From assembly GCA_028284565.1 (NCBI GenBank), contig JANQRM010000203.1:1-11902 (forward strand): a stretch of 11,902 nucleotides of DNA. The letters run 5' to 3'. Of the stretch, positions 1 to 6,570 are shown piece after piece; positions within the stretch are counted from its first letter, which is position 1, and every line of letters starts with the position of its first letter. The DNA comes from Anaerolineae bacterium. Lineage in GTDB: Bacteria > Chloroflexota > Anaerolineae > Aggregatilineales > Phototrophicaceae. Made by a program: the position numbers and the translations under genes. A model generated the notes under the pieces. The model did no database searches and was not told where the DNA came from. It saw only the letters and a program-made list of their open reading frames with translations.

Positions 1-534
1 TTGACAGAAGCGGAGATTAATTTTGCAGTGGCGCAATTGGTCGTGCGGAATCTGCGGGAATTGGGATATTCCGTCGATTTATTGGACGAATTTGACCCGC
101 GTCTAAATGATTTCCGTGCAGAGGCGTTGATTTCCATTCATGCTAATACTTGCCAAGACTTCGGAGAATTCGTATCGGGATTCCTCGTGGCGAAGGCGGC
201 GGCGCGTCCTGAAGGGGGTCTGGATACCCTGCTGGCAGAATGTGTGGCACAGCATTATCAGCAGAAGACCTTATTAGAACGCCGAACCACCCTGACTCTC
301 GACATGACCGATTATCATACCTTTGGCGAGATTCATCCCCTCACGCCTGCTTCCATTATTGAATTGGGCTTTATGAAAGATGACCGCCAATTATTGACCG
401 AACAGCAAGATGTGTTGGCAAGCGGGATTACAGATGGCATTTTGTGTTTCCTGCAACCTGCTGGAAATGGTTTACCTGCGCCACCTGCAACGGAAGCACC
501 GCCTGCCACAATAGAGCCCACGCCACAAGCCTAG
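1..534 (+). CDS. N-acetylmuramoyl-L-alanine amidase (Amidase_3 type), 5'-truncated by the window
   Basis: This is the C-terminal part of a zinc amidase that cuts the bond between N-acetylmuramic acid and the stem-peptide L-alanine in peptidoglycan, so it acts in the cell envelope. Residue numbers count from the first codon of the window. E3, in a TEAEINFAVAQ segment, fits the second zinc ligand; H47 in ISIHAN is the third zinc ligand; E121 in IIELGFM is the catalytic glutamate of the family. The first zinc histidine, normally in a GHGG motif, should lie upstream of position 1, so the TTG at position 1 is probably not the real start. The protein ends in a Pro/Ala/Thr-rich tail (about residues 155-177), probably a flexible extension. 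The stop is TAG at 532-534. The next gene starts 8 nt later, so the two are probably cotranscribed. The family call is secure; the specific paralogue is not. Confidence 0.85.
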   Translation: MTEAEINFAVAQLVVRNLRELGYSVDLLDEFDPRLNDFRAEALISIHANTCQDFGEFVSGFLVAKAAARPEGGLDTLLAECVAQHYQQKTLLERRTTLTLDMTDYHTFGEIHPLTPASIIELGFMKDDRQLLTEQQDVLASGITDGILCFLQPAGNGLPAPPATEAPPATIEPTPQA

Positions 535-542
535 AGGGAATG

Positions 543-890
543 ATGACGAAAGAACTGATAATGTACACACGCACGATGGGATGTCCCTTTGTGAACGTCG
601 CAAAAAAAGTTCTGAAAGAGCAGAATGTCATCTATCAAGAAGTGTTTATCGACAAAGATAAAGAAGCAAAAGAAAACGTTCTAACATGGACAGGCTTTTT
701 GTCTGTTCCAACCCTCGTCGTTGCCGAAGCAGGGAGTGTTTTGCCGATGGAAGAACCGACGGCATTACCAAAAGGGGAAAGCCCACGCGGTATAGATCGA
801 GGCGCGATGATTACCGAACCTAGCCGTAACGAATTGGAGGCATGGCTCACGAAGCATCAGTTGATTAAAAATGGACAACCCTCATCATGA
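543..890 (+). CDS. glutaredoxin-like protein with a single active-site cysteine
   Basis: A 115-residue thioredoxin-fold protein. The N-terminal beta strand (ELIMYTRTMG) leads to C14-P15-F16-V17 where dithiol glutaredoxins have CPYC. The cis-proline loop is S54-V55-P56-T57. The last part (IDRGAMITEPSRNELEAWL) resembles the glutathione-site glycine plus final helix of glutaredoxins. Only C14 is present, so the protein would work as a monothiol or by a glutathione mechanism, if it is active. About 20 residues rich in Pro/Glu (roughly 64-83) sit between the last strand and this helix, where small glutaredoxins have a short turn. I chose the ATG at 543 because GAGGG at 534-538 is 4 nt away; the ATG at 540 is too close. 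A longer reading frame upstream runs antiparallel to no signal and overlaps the amidase. The stop overlaps the next start. Confidence 0.8.
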   Translation: MTKELIMYTRTMGCPFVNVAKKVLKEQNVIYQEVFIDKDKEAKENVLTWTGFLSVPTLVVAEAGSVLPMEEPTALPKGESPRGIDRGAMITEPSRNELEAWLTKHQLIKNGQPSS

Positions 891-1702
891 GAATGACAGA
901 CCACACAGATACGATTAATGGCAACATGGTTCATTATTGGGAAGCCGGCAATCCAGAATACCCAGCCGTGATATTGGTACATGGGGGCATCGGGGATGCG
1001 AAAGCCAGCTGGTCAGAGGTGATACCCGACTTGAGCGATGAGTATCATATCCTCGCCCCCGATTTACCCGGATTCGGTGGAAGTTCGCCTTTGTCTAGTA
1101 ATATCGGCATTCGAGACCTGACGAGCTGGCTGGCTGATTTCATGAGTGTCAAAGACCTAGAAGAAGTTGTGATGGTTGGCAATTCCTTTGGAGCATTGCT
1201 CACTCGTGCTTTTGGAACCTTTCATCCAGAGCATTGCGCGGGGATTGTGTTGATGAATGGAGGAGTCGTGCCAGATGTTCCAGCGATTGGGAAGTTGCTC
1301 TTTCGTATGCCTGTGGTGGGGTCTCTGTTGCTCAAAATCGCCAGTTCAACAGCCAATGGCAAAGGCAGTTTGAATCGGATGGTTCATCAGAAAGCCGTTT
1401 TAACGGATGAATTTGTTGCCTCTGCGAAAGCGAATGCAGGGGGATTTGCCCGCTTAATGGGGATGACCGTATCACAACCTTTGCCCAATAACATGATACC
1501 GACTGTGCCAACACTCATTTTATGGGGGACAGAAGACACTGTGCCAGTGAGTACCGGGCGCAAACTTCAAGCGCGTATTCCTGAAGCGCAACTGAATGAA
1601 ATTGCTGATTGTGGACACATGCCACAGTTAGAAGCACCGGATGTTTTTATCTGGCAACTCAAGGGTTTTTTGAAGAAGCACCAGCCCAAGATTTTCCATT
1701 AG
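887..1702 (+). CDS. alpha/beta-fold hydrolase
   Basis: A 271-residue alpha/beta hydrolase, a typical length for the single-domain family. The oxyanion-hole motif is H32-G33-G34. The nucleophile elbow G98-N99-S100-F101-G102 supplies the catalytic serine. D217 in LWGTEDTVPV and H244 in CGHMPQLEAP complete the triad. A cap region covers about residues 125-200. No signal peptide is seen, so it is probably cytoplasmic. The substrate cannot be read from sequence; esters, lactones and C-C bonds are all cleaved by this superfamily. The start ATG lies inside the stop of the preceding gene (ATGA, 887-890), which suggests translational coupling. An in-frame ATG at 893 is an alternative two codons later. 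The context (amidase, glutaredoxin, hydrolase) indicates one operon but does not fix a shared function. Confidence 0.88.
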   Translation: MRMTDHTDTINGNMVHYWEAGNPEYPAVILVHGGIGDAKASWSEVIPDLSDEYHILAPDLPGFGGSSPLSSNIGIRDLTSWLADFMSVKDLEEVVMVGNSFGALLTRAFGTFHPEHCAGIVLMNGGVVPDVPAIGKLLFRMPVVGSLLLKIASSTANGKGSLNRMVHQKAVLTDEFVASAKANAGGFARLMGMTVSQPLPNNMIPTVPTLILWGTEDTVPVSTGRKLQARIPEAQLNEIADCGHMPQLEAPDVFIWQLKGFLKKHQPKIFH

Positions 1703-1708
1703 GTAGAC

Positions 1709-1736
1709 TTGATTTTGTTAAGTCCCCGATTATAAT
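1709..1736 (+). promoter_or_regulatory. predicted sigma70-type promoter of tRNA-Ser
   Basis: A perfect -10 box TATAAT lies at 1731-1736 and a TTGATT -35 box at 1709-1714, 16 bp apart. Transcription would start near 1743, about 30 nt before the mature tRNA. A second TATACT at 1763-1768 lies too close to the tRNA 5' end to be the main promoter. The call rests on motif match only. Confidence 0.6.
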
Positions 1737-1772
1737 ACACTTCAAGAGGGCGTATTGCCTGTTATACTTATT

Positions 1773-1861
1773 GGAGAAGTCGCATAGAGGCCTAGTGCGT
1801 CCGCTTGGAAAGCGGATACGGTGTTAACCGTACGTGGGTTCGAATCCCACCTTCTCCGCCA
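1773..1861 (+). tRNA. tRNA-Ser, anticodon GGA
   Basis: The full cloverleaf can be folded by eye. The acceptor stem GGAGAAG (1773-1779) pairs with CTTCTCC (1851-1857). The D stem is GCA/TGC. The anticodon stem is TCCGC/GCGGA (1800-1804 and 1812-1816), with loop TTGGAAA and anticodon GGA at 1807-1809. A long variable arm TACGGT/ACCGTA marks the class II tRNA expected for serine. The T arm is GTGGG-TTCGAAT-CCCAC. The discriminator base is G1858, as in tRNA-Ser, and CCA is encoded at 1859-1861. It reads UCC and UCU codons. It has its own promoter and terminator. Confidence 0.97.
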
Positions 1862-1866
1862 TCGGG

Positions 1867-1895
1867 GAACAGCCGTGTTGCTGTTCTTTTTGTTT
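1867..1895 (+). terminator. intrinsic terminator after tRNA-Ser
   Basis: GAACAGC (1867-1873) pairs perfectly with GCTGTTC (1880-1886) around a 6-nt loop and is followed by TTTTTGTTT. It begins 5 nt after the CCA end and should separate the tRNA transcript from the TPR gene downstream. Confidence 0.8.
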
Positions 1896-1921
1896 ACCGA
1901 CTTCGCAGGGGGCAGGTGGCG

Positions 1922-2542
1922 ATGTCTGAGCGTGTAGACAACTATTTTGAGCAAGGTCTTGCCGAACTTGATGCGGGCAACTATGAAACGGCTATTGGTC
2001 TGTTTGATAAAGCCATTCGCCTCAGTTTGGGTGATATTGCTGAGATTTATCTATATCGTGGCGAAGCCTTCGCTTTTCTTGAAGAATGGACAGAAGCCCT
2101 CAAGAGTTTTAATCATGCCCTACACCGTGACCCTTATATGGCGAGCGCATATCATGAGCGCGGGAATGTCCGTCGCTTTATGGGCGATTTGCAAGGCGCG
2201 CTCGAAGATTATGGCTATGCACTTCGAATTAATCCGCAACTCTATGATGTGCATTTCAATCGTGCGCTGACTTACGAAGCAATGGGCGACTTGTCACAAG
2301 CGGAAGCCGATTTCACACAGGTCATTCAACTTAATTCAGGTGTGGCATTGGCTTATGAGGGACGGGGACGTATCCGTGCTGAACAAGGCAACTACGACCT
2401 TGCGATAGAGGACTTACAACGCTATCTCCGTATGGGGGGCGGACGTGAATACGACAATCAAAGCGATATTCAAGCGATGATATTGAGCTTAAGAGGCAAG
2501 CGATTGTTGCGTCGTGTTTTTCGCTTTGGGAAGCAAGATTAA
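1922..2542 (+). CDS. TPR-repeat protein
   Basis: A 206-residue protein built almost wholly of tetratricopeptide repeats, about five in a row from residue 5 to 165. Typical units are DAGNYETAIGLFDKAIRL, EEWTEALKSFNHALHRDP, GDLQGALEDYGYALRINP and GDLSQAEADFTQVIQLN, with the usual small/aromatic/Pro positions. The C-terminus is basic (RGKRLLRRVFRFGKQD). There is no signal peptide or membrane segment, so it is probably a cytoplasmic scaffold; TPRs bind other proteins and do not themselves reveal a partner. I chose the ATG at 1922, after the G-rich GCAGGGGGGCAGGTGG (1905-1919). Reading further upstream in frame would run through the terminator and tRNA, which cannot be coding. The stop TAA (2540-2542) overlaps that of the convergent kinase gene. 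Confidence 0.85.
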   Translation: MSERVDNYFEQGLAELDAGNYETAIGLFDKAIRLSLGDIAEIYLYRGEAFAFLEEWTEALKSFNHALHRDPYMASAYHERGNVRRFMGDLQGALEDYGYALRINPQLYDVHFNRALTYEAMGDLSQAEADFTQVIQLNSGVALAYEGRGRIRAEQGNYDLAIEDLQRYLRMGGGREYDNQSDIQAMILSLRGKRLLRRVFRFGKQD

Positions 2543-3486
2543 GCTAGCGTTTTGGTTTTTAAGAAGGCTTCGACTTGCGACAATAAAGGCAAAGATGGAA
2601 TCGCACCTCGTTGTTCCGTTGTCAATGCACCGACAGCATTCGCAAAGCGCAAGATGGAATCCGCTTCATTTAGATAATCGTCACCATGCTTAAGTATGCC
2701 CACTAACATGCCTGCGACAAAGCCATCACCTGCGCCCGTTGTATCGACGGCATGAGCATGGAAGCCACGCATATGAATCGGGTCTGCATCGCGTGTATGC
2801 AAGGTCGAACCGCCGGAGCCATGGGTGACGACAATGACATCCATATTATCGCGCCAGAGTGACGAGACATCTTGCCTCCCTGTGAGGAATTCGACTTCTT
2901 CATCGCTGACTTTAAGGAGGTTAGCATAAGCTAAACCCGATAACATACCTTGTCGGGCAGCCTCTTCTGATTTCCATAAGGCAAGGCGTAGATTAGGATC
3001 ATAGGAGATGAATAGTCCATTGTTTTCAGCAATTTCTAAAGCTGAGAGAGTGGCGGATTTCACGGGGTCATCTATCAGGGTGATGCTTCCAAAGTGGAAG
3101 ATTTGCGCGTCTTCAATGACATCGGTGTCGACATCCTTGGGGGTCATCAGCATATCAGCACTGGGATGACGGTAGAAGCTGAAACTTCGTTCTCCATCTT
3201 CGCGCAAGGAGACAAAGGCAAGGGCGGTGCGAGCTTTATCTGAGAAGCGGAGACCGCGTGCATCAACACCTTCGGATTGCAAGACCTCAGCGAGGAAGTG
3301 TCCAAAGGGGTCATCGCCAACTTGCCCGATGAAGCGACTCTCATGTCCCAAGCGTTCTATGGCAACTGCGACATTGGCTGGCGCACCACCGGGAGCTTTG
3401 ATAAAGCCCGATGCTTCACCTACGGTTACGCCTTGCTCAAGGGCAACAAAGTCGATTAAGAGTTCGCCAAAACACACCACACTCAT
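2539..3486 (-). CDS. PfkB-family carbohydrate kinase, probably fructokinase
   Basis: A 315-residue ribokinase/PfkB-fold sugar kinase that would phosphorylate a sugar, probably fructose, with ATP in the cytoplasm. The N-terminus CFGELLIDF (5-13) and GGAPANVA (33-40) are the first family signature and are close to those of bacterial fructokinases. The second signature DTTGAGDGFVAGML holds the catalytic base D254 and the anion hole. Length is normal. I chose the ATG at 3484-3486 because GGAG sits 6 nt upstream; a second ATG at 3496-3498 would add four residues but lacks a good ribosome site. A TATAAT -10 lies upstream at 3523-3528. Fructose specificity is inferred from overall similarity; ribose, ketodeoxygluconate or other sugars remain possible. 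Confidence 0.88.
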   Translation of the reverse strand: MSVVCFGELLIDFVALEQGVTVGEASGFIKAPGGAPANVAVAIERLGHESRFIGQVGDDPFGHFLAEVLQSEGVDARGLRFSDKARTALAFVSLREDGERSFSFYRHPSADMLMTPKDVDTDVIEDAQIFHFGSITLIDDPVKSATLSALEIAENNGLFISYDPNLRLALWKSEEAARQGMLSGLAYANLLKVSDEEVEFLTGRQDVSSLWRDNMDVIVVTHGSGGSTLHTRDADPIHMRGFHAHAVDTTGAGDGFVAGMLVGILKHGDDYLNEADSILRFANAVGALTTEQRGAIPSLPLLSQVEAFLKTKTLA

Positions 3487-3522
3487 AGAATGCTCCATTG
3501 ATGTTCCATATGCCTGACTATG

Positions 3523-3528
3523 ATTATA
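3523..3528 (-). promoter_or_regulatory. candidate -10 box of the sugar kinase gene
   Basis: Read on the minus strand this is a perfect TATAAT, 36 nt before the chosen start codon. No good -35 box is visible at 16-18 bp, so the promoter may depend on an activator or on another contact. Confidence 0.45.
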
Positions 3529-3557
3529 GCAATGATGTCAGTTATGTGCCTATGACG

Positions 3558-3587
3558 AAAAAAGCCGTCCGGGAGTTCCAAACGGCT
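3558..3587 (-). terminator. intrinsic terminator after the small lipoprotein gene
   Basis: On the minus strand AGCCGT (3587-3582) pairs with ACGGCT (3568-3563) and is followed by a run of six T. It lies 26 nt after the lipoprotein stop and upstream of the sugar kinase promoter, so the two minus-strand genes are separate transcription units. Confidence 0.75.
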
Positions 3588-3612
3588 CTTAGACTTGTCT
3601 TGCTATTGCTGT

Positions 3613-4245
3613 TTATTCGCCGGCGGGTGCGCTATAGGCAATCGAGTTAGCAATGGCTTGAACAGTAGCTTCTTGGGAAGAGAATTCTCCTGCTGGAGCA
3701 ACCGCTACCATCATGATGAATCCGCCACTTTTCTCGAACACGGTGATGATACCTTCGACGTTTTCGTCTGACCCTCGGACTACAGAGCCTGTTACACCTG
3801 CTATTTCATAATCTTCAGGGTCACCAAATTCAGGTGCGTCGGCGGCACCAGAGATTTGCCCTAACATGGTGGTAAGGAATGCGCCTGCATCATCGCCACC
3901 TAACACACTGGCAACTTCTGCAGGGAAGGCTGTGATGGTCAGGGTTGCTCCACCTGCAGGAACATCGCTCAGGCTGGTGGCTTCTAGCCCACCTTCGCTG
4001 GTGGTCACCACAATGGTTCCTGCCGCATCTTCAGTACTGGAAAACCAACCTTCTGGGTACATCAAGGTCAATTGTCCAAAGTCTGGGCTATCGACGGATG
4101 CTGAATTAGAGAGATTAACGGATGAGGCATTGCCGTCGCCACCTGTACCACCACCGTCGTCAGCCGGAGCTTGATTGCCACATGCGACTAAGAGCATAGA
4201 CAGAATTGCAAAGAAAATAAAGGTCATGGAACGTTTTGTACGCAT
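3613..4245 (-). CDS. small secreted lipoprotein of unknown function
   Basis: A 210-residue lipoprotein. A basic N-terminus (MRTKR), hydrophobic stretch 8-20 and lipobox L19-V20-A21-C22 predict cleavage and lipidation at C22, so the protein sits on the outer face of the membrane. Residues 25-50 are a Gly/Asp/Asn/Ser-rich linker. The body has the pattern of a small alpha/beta domain: a FGQLTLMYPEGW segment, then alternating strands, then a C-terminal helix (EATVQAIANSIAYS). The MYPEGW start and final helix recall PsbP/DcrB-like folds, but this is a weak resemblance. The start ATG has AAGGGAG (4254-4260) 8 nt upstream. A terminator follows the gene, so it seems to be monocistronic. Confidence 0.85.
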   Translation of the reverse strand: MRTKRSMTFIFFAILSMLLVACGNQAPADDGGGTGGDGNASSVNLSNSASVDSPDFGQLTLMYPEGWFSSTEDAAGTIVVTTSEGGLEATSLSDVPAGGATLTITAFPAEVASVLGGDDAGAFLTTMLGQISGAADAPEFGDPEDYEIAGVTGSVVRGSDENVEGIITVFEKSGGFIMMVAVAPAGEFSSQEATVQAIANSIAYSAPAGE

Positions 4246-4273
4246 GGATGTTACTCCCTTTTCTGTTGTTGAT

Positions 4274-4279
4274 AATGTA
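4274..4279 (-). promoter_or_regulatory. candidate -10 box of the small lipoprotein gene
   Basis: Minus-strand TACATT within TGTACATT, about 29 nt before the start codon. The same TGTACA core precedes two other starts in this window (7208 and 11790). An alternative is TTTACA followed 17 bp later by TATGGC further upstream. Neither is strong. Confidence 0.3.
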
Positions 4280-4321
4280 CAACGTAATGTATCATGCCAT
4301 AATCGAGGGCGAATGTGGTGT

Positions 4322-4355
4322 AAAAAATAATAAAAATCGTAGGAAAAAAGTCCTA
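4322..4355 (-). terminator. weak possible terminator after the two-helix membrane protein gene
   Basis: On the minus strand TAGGA (4355-4351) pairs with TCCTA (4344-4340) around a 6-nt loop, then ATTTTTATTATTTTTT follows after a few bases. The stem is only 5 bp and AT-rich, so termination would be inefficient. It begins 15 nt after the stop of the upstream gene. Confidence 0.4.
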
Positions 4356-4370
4356 ATTGGGTCGTATTGG

Positions 4371-4886
4371 CTACGAGGTTTTATCAGGAAATTTGTTAAA
4401 TGTTGTTGCCAATAAGCGCAATAATTTGCGACGGTCTAATAGCGCACGAGTTGCACTGTAGACGGCGTAGATTGAAATCAAGAGCATGAGTGCGCCCATT
4501 GTTTCTATGGGGAAAACATCCACCGCGATGAGGATGGGAAGCAGCAGGAGTGTGGCGACTCCGCCGATAAAGTAACTTCCCAGTTTGACAACCCCTTCGA
4601 GATGAGTGCCTGCTCGACCCTCTACGAGCAGTTGCCCTTTGAAGGTGAGGCTGATGTCTGAGCCGATGAATCCACGATATTTGGTCAATTTGATCTGCTG
4701 GTTTTTATTCGTCTTTTTGTCCTTTTTCTCGGCTTTGGTGACAATAAGTTCTGCGCCGAGTTCGTAGCCAATCTCTTGGAGTTGGTCGAGGGTGGCTTTA
4801 GGGGCGAGGTTCGTCTCAATGGCAATCGGTGTGTAGCCCAAGACGCGATCCCAGAGTGAAGGCGAATCGAGTGTTTTGGTGGTCAT
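4371..4886 (-). CDS. predicted two-helix membrane protein, unknown function
   Basis: A 171-residue protein that I do not recognise. Residues 1-100 are soluble, with a Lys-rich loop (KAEKKDKKTNKNQQIKLTK, 51-69) and probable beta strands. Two hydrophobic segments follow at about 104-124 and 127-148, then a basic tail (RRKLLRLL). I chose the ATG at 4884-4886 because AGGAG lies 6 nt upstream; the reading frame stays open further up but then overlaps the end of the synthase gene. It follows that gene by 73 nt on the same strand, so readthrough is possible, but a TATAGT box at 4923-4928 could give it its own promoter. No link to tRNA modification is implied. Confidence 0.75.
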   Translation of the reverse strand: MTTKTLDSPSLWDRVLGYTPIAIETNLAPKATLDQLQEIGYELGAELIVTKAEKKDKKTNKNQQIKLTKYRGFIGSDISLTFKGQLLVEGRAGTHLEGVVKLGSYFIGGVATLLLLPILIAVDVFPIETMGALMLLISIYAVYSATRALLDRRKLLRLLATTFNKFPDKTS

Positions 4887-4959
4887 TCCAATCTCCTCTT
4901 GGTCATTTGCTGAACTGTCTCCACTATACGGTGTTTGCGTGAAAATCGTTAGTGCCAGC

Positions 4960-6039
4960 CTATGAAACGGTGATGAGATTGCCTTCTGCAGAACGATGGA
5001 GCCGATCCCATATGGCAAGCCCGATTTCAGATTGTTGTGGTGCGCGCGCCATAATGACATCGACCTCTTGTTGGTCGAGTTGACGGATACCTGCAAAGAG
5101 ATGTTGCGCCATTGACTCCAGCGTATCGCCTAATAGGACGATATTGGCAAAGACATCTTCAAAGGCTTGAGCATCTGTATCTAAAGCAAGTATACCGACG
5201 GACAATCCTCTATCGACGGCAGAATTCGCTTCTTGCGCCATTTGAGAGAGAACTTGCTGTTCATTTTCTCCTGTAAAGACGCGCATCTCGGCAGATGGTG
5301 CATAGTGCTTGGTCAATGTGCCGGGTGACGGTATGGATTCATCTGATTCATCGAAATAGGTCGGGCGAAGTGCGACGGTGGGTAAGACCTCGCGCAGGGC
5401 TTCTATAGTGACACCGCCGGGACGTAAGACGGTGGGAATAGCCGATGTTAAATCTAATATGGTGGATTCGACTCCGATGTCGGTTGCACCTGCATCGAAG
5501 ATAATATCCACATGCCCATCCAAGTCCTCTAAGACATGCTGTGCCTTCGTGGGGCTGGGACGAGAAAAGCGATTGGCACTGGGCGCGGCGATTGGGACAT
5601 TGGCTTGATGGATTAAACCGAGTGCGACAGGATGATTGGGCATTCGGACCGCAACCGTATCCCGACCTGCGGTGACGTTGTACGGAATTCGGTCATGCTT
5701 CTTGAGGATGAGTGTCAATGCGCCTGCCCAAAATTTATCAACCAGATTATAAGCAATGTCTGGGATATCGACGGCAACCTCTTGAAGTAATTCCATATCA
5801 TCAATATGGACGATGATTGGGTCGTTGGCAGGGCGTTGTTTGGCACGGAAAATATTGTCTACGGCGGATTCTGACCAAGCATTTGCACCTAAGCCATAGA
5901 CGGTTTCGGTTGGGAAGGCGACGAGTCCTCCTTGACGAATAACCTCTGCTGAAAGGGCAAGAAGTTCGGGAGACGGCAAGTTAGGGTTGAGTTGTGCAGT
6001 GTAGGTCTCTGCGAGATAGGTGTCTGTGATGGCTGTCAT
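4960..6039 (-). CDS. threonylcarbamoyl-AMP synthase, long Sua5-type
   Basis: A 359-residue L-threonylcarbamoyladenylate synthase. It makes threonylcarbamoyl-AMP from threonine, bicarbonate and ATP, the first step of t6A formation at position 37 of ANN-decoding tRNAs. The YrdC/TsaC domain (about 25-215) shows PTETVYGLG (43-51), K67-x-R69 in KQRPANDPI, PSAN (153-156) and ESTILDL (191-197). A linker with SPGTLTKHYAP (238-248) leads to the C-terminal Sua5 domain (about 250-350), which marks the long form. The start ATG at 6037-6039 has only a weak AGAAAG site; an upstream ATG is closed by an in-frame TAA. A TAAAAT at 6071-6076 is a possible -10. The family assignment is firm. Confidence 0.93.
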   Translation of the reverse strand: MTAITDTYLAETYTAQLNPNLPSPELLALSAEVIRQGGLVAFPTETVYGLGANAWSESAVDNIFRAKQRPANDPIIVHIDDMELLQEVAVDIPDIAYNLVDKFWAGALTLILKKHDRIPYNVTAGRDTVAVRMPNHPVALGLIHQANVPIAAPSANRFSRPSPTKAQHVLEDLDGHVDIIFDAGATDIGVESTILDLTSAIPTVLRPGGVTIEALREVLPTVALRPTYFDESDESIPSPGTLTKHYAPSAEMRVFTGENEQQVLSQMAQEANSAVDRGLSVGILALDTDAQAFEDVFANIVLLGDTLESMAQHLFAGIRQLDQQEVDVIMARAPQQSEIGLAIWDRLHRSAEGNLITVS

Positions 6040-6125
6040 GCGATGTTACTTTCTGTCCATGTTCGTCCTCATTTTAACCGATTTCTAACCTTGATTATGC
6101 CCCCCAAACTTTAGGGGGTGTCTTA

Positions 6126-6387
6126 ACGGTTGGCAGATTAGCTGTGAGGTTACAGTGTTTCGGTTTGAATTCGATTTGTGATTTGTTGGTTTCCATTTTG
6201 CCGTTGCGCAGATGACATATGTTTTCGACGGTTGGCAAGAGCGTTCCCGTCGTGGCGACGGATAAGGTTGGAAATCCGTTTGTTGTTTGTTTATTTCGAT
6301 TTTTACCGTCGGCGGTAGCAATTTCGTTTTCGGCGGTTGGCTAGGGCGTTCCCGCCGTGTGGCGGTTAAAGGTTGGAATTGGGTTTG
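6126..6387. repeat. degenerate repeats about 105 bp apart with paired arms
   Basis: Two clear 61-bp copies lie at 6222-6282 and 6327-6387, about 75% identical by eye. A shorter match (ACGGTTGGC, 6126-6134) occurs 102 bp before the same point in the first copy. In copy 1, CGACGG (6226-6231) pairs with CCGTCG (6247-6252), which can instead pair with a second CGACGG (6256-6261). In copy 2, CGGCGG (6331-6336) pairs with CCGCCG (6352-6357), or CCGCC pairs with GGCGG (6361-6365). The A-to-G and T-to-C differences between copies keep the pairing, so the structure appears to be selected. Confidence 0.65.
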
Positions 6388-6396
6388 AAAATTGTA

Positions 6397-6424
6397 ATGA
6401 GTGATGAGTAACGAGTAGCGAATT
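6397..6424 (+). repeat. 7-bp tandem repeat, about four units
   Basis: The units are ATGAGTG, ATGAGTA, ACGAGTA and the degenerate GCGAATT. Flanking AAAATT (6389) and AATTTT (6421) form a short inverted pair. Short 7-bp tandem repeats of this kind are known in intergenic DNA of cyanobacteria and some other bacteria; no function is implied. Confidence 0.6.
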
Positions 6425-6570
6425 TTGGAATTTCAAGTGCTGGTAAATGTTGTCTTCTAGTAGTCTCATCATTTTTGTCTTTAGGTTTTCAATGCAAGCG
6501 TATCACAAAATGGTGGCAAAGCGGGATGCATCTGGCTATGCATTTACATCAGAACAAGATGTTTGAAGAA

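Larger units (their letters stand above)
6040..6570. other. 531-nt intergenic region rich in repeats and hairpins
   Basis: No convincing coding gene on either strand. Besides the repeats listed separately, it holds a CCCCC/GGGGG hairpin (6101-6105 with 6114-6118, 8-nt loop) with no T run, a TACCG/CGGTA hairpin (6304-6308 with 6313-6317), and an inverted ATGCAT pair near 6526-6543. A 24-codon frame at 6492-6566 (+) is open but has no strong ribosome site. This is the least explained DNA in the window. Confidence 0.6.

Noticed and set aside
444..542. Longer N-terminus for the glutaredoxin-like protein
   Set aside because: The extra 33 residues overlap the amidase in another frame, have no ribosome site and do not belong to the glutaredoxin fold; GAGGG points to the ATG at 543.
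1805..1921. Upstream extension of the TPR protein
   Set aside because: The frame would start inside the tRNA and pass its terminator; the ATG at 1922 fits the first TPR.
4887..5096. Upstream extension of the two-helix membrane protein
   Set aside because: It overlaps the Sua5-domain coding sequence and ignores the good AGGAG site before the ATG at 4886.
6101..6118. CCCCC/GGGGG hairpin as a terminator
   Set aside because: No T run follows on either strand, and it lies upstream, not downstream, of the adjacent minus-strand synthase gene.
6085..6321. 78-codon frame on the minus strand
   Set aside because: It runs across the structured repeats, has no ribosome site and its translation has no protein-like pattern.
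6126..6424. CRISPR array
   Set aside because: The copies are too few, diverged and about 105 bp apart, and no cas gene is nearby.
6492..6566. 24-codon frame on the plus strand with a protein-like translation
   Set aside because: It is too short and has only a weak AGG upstream; it may be a gene remnant but cannot be supported.
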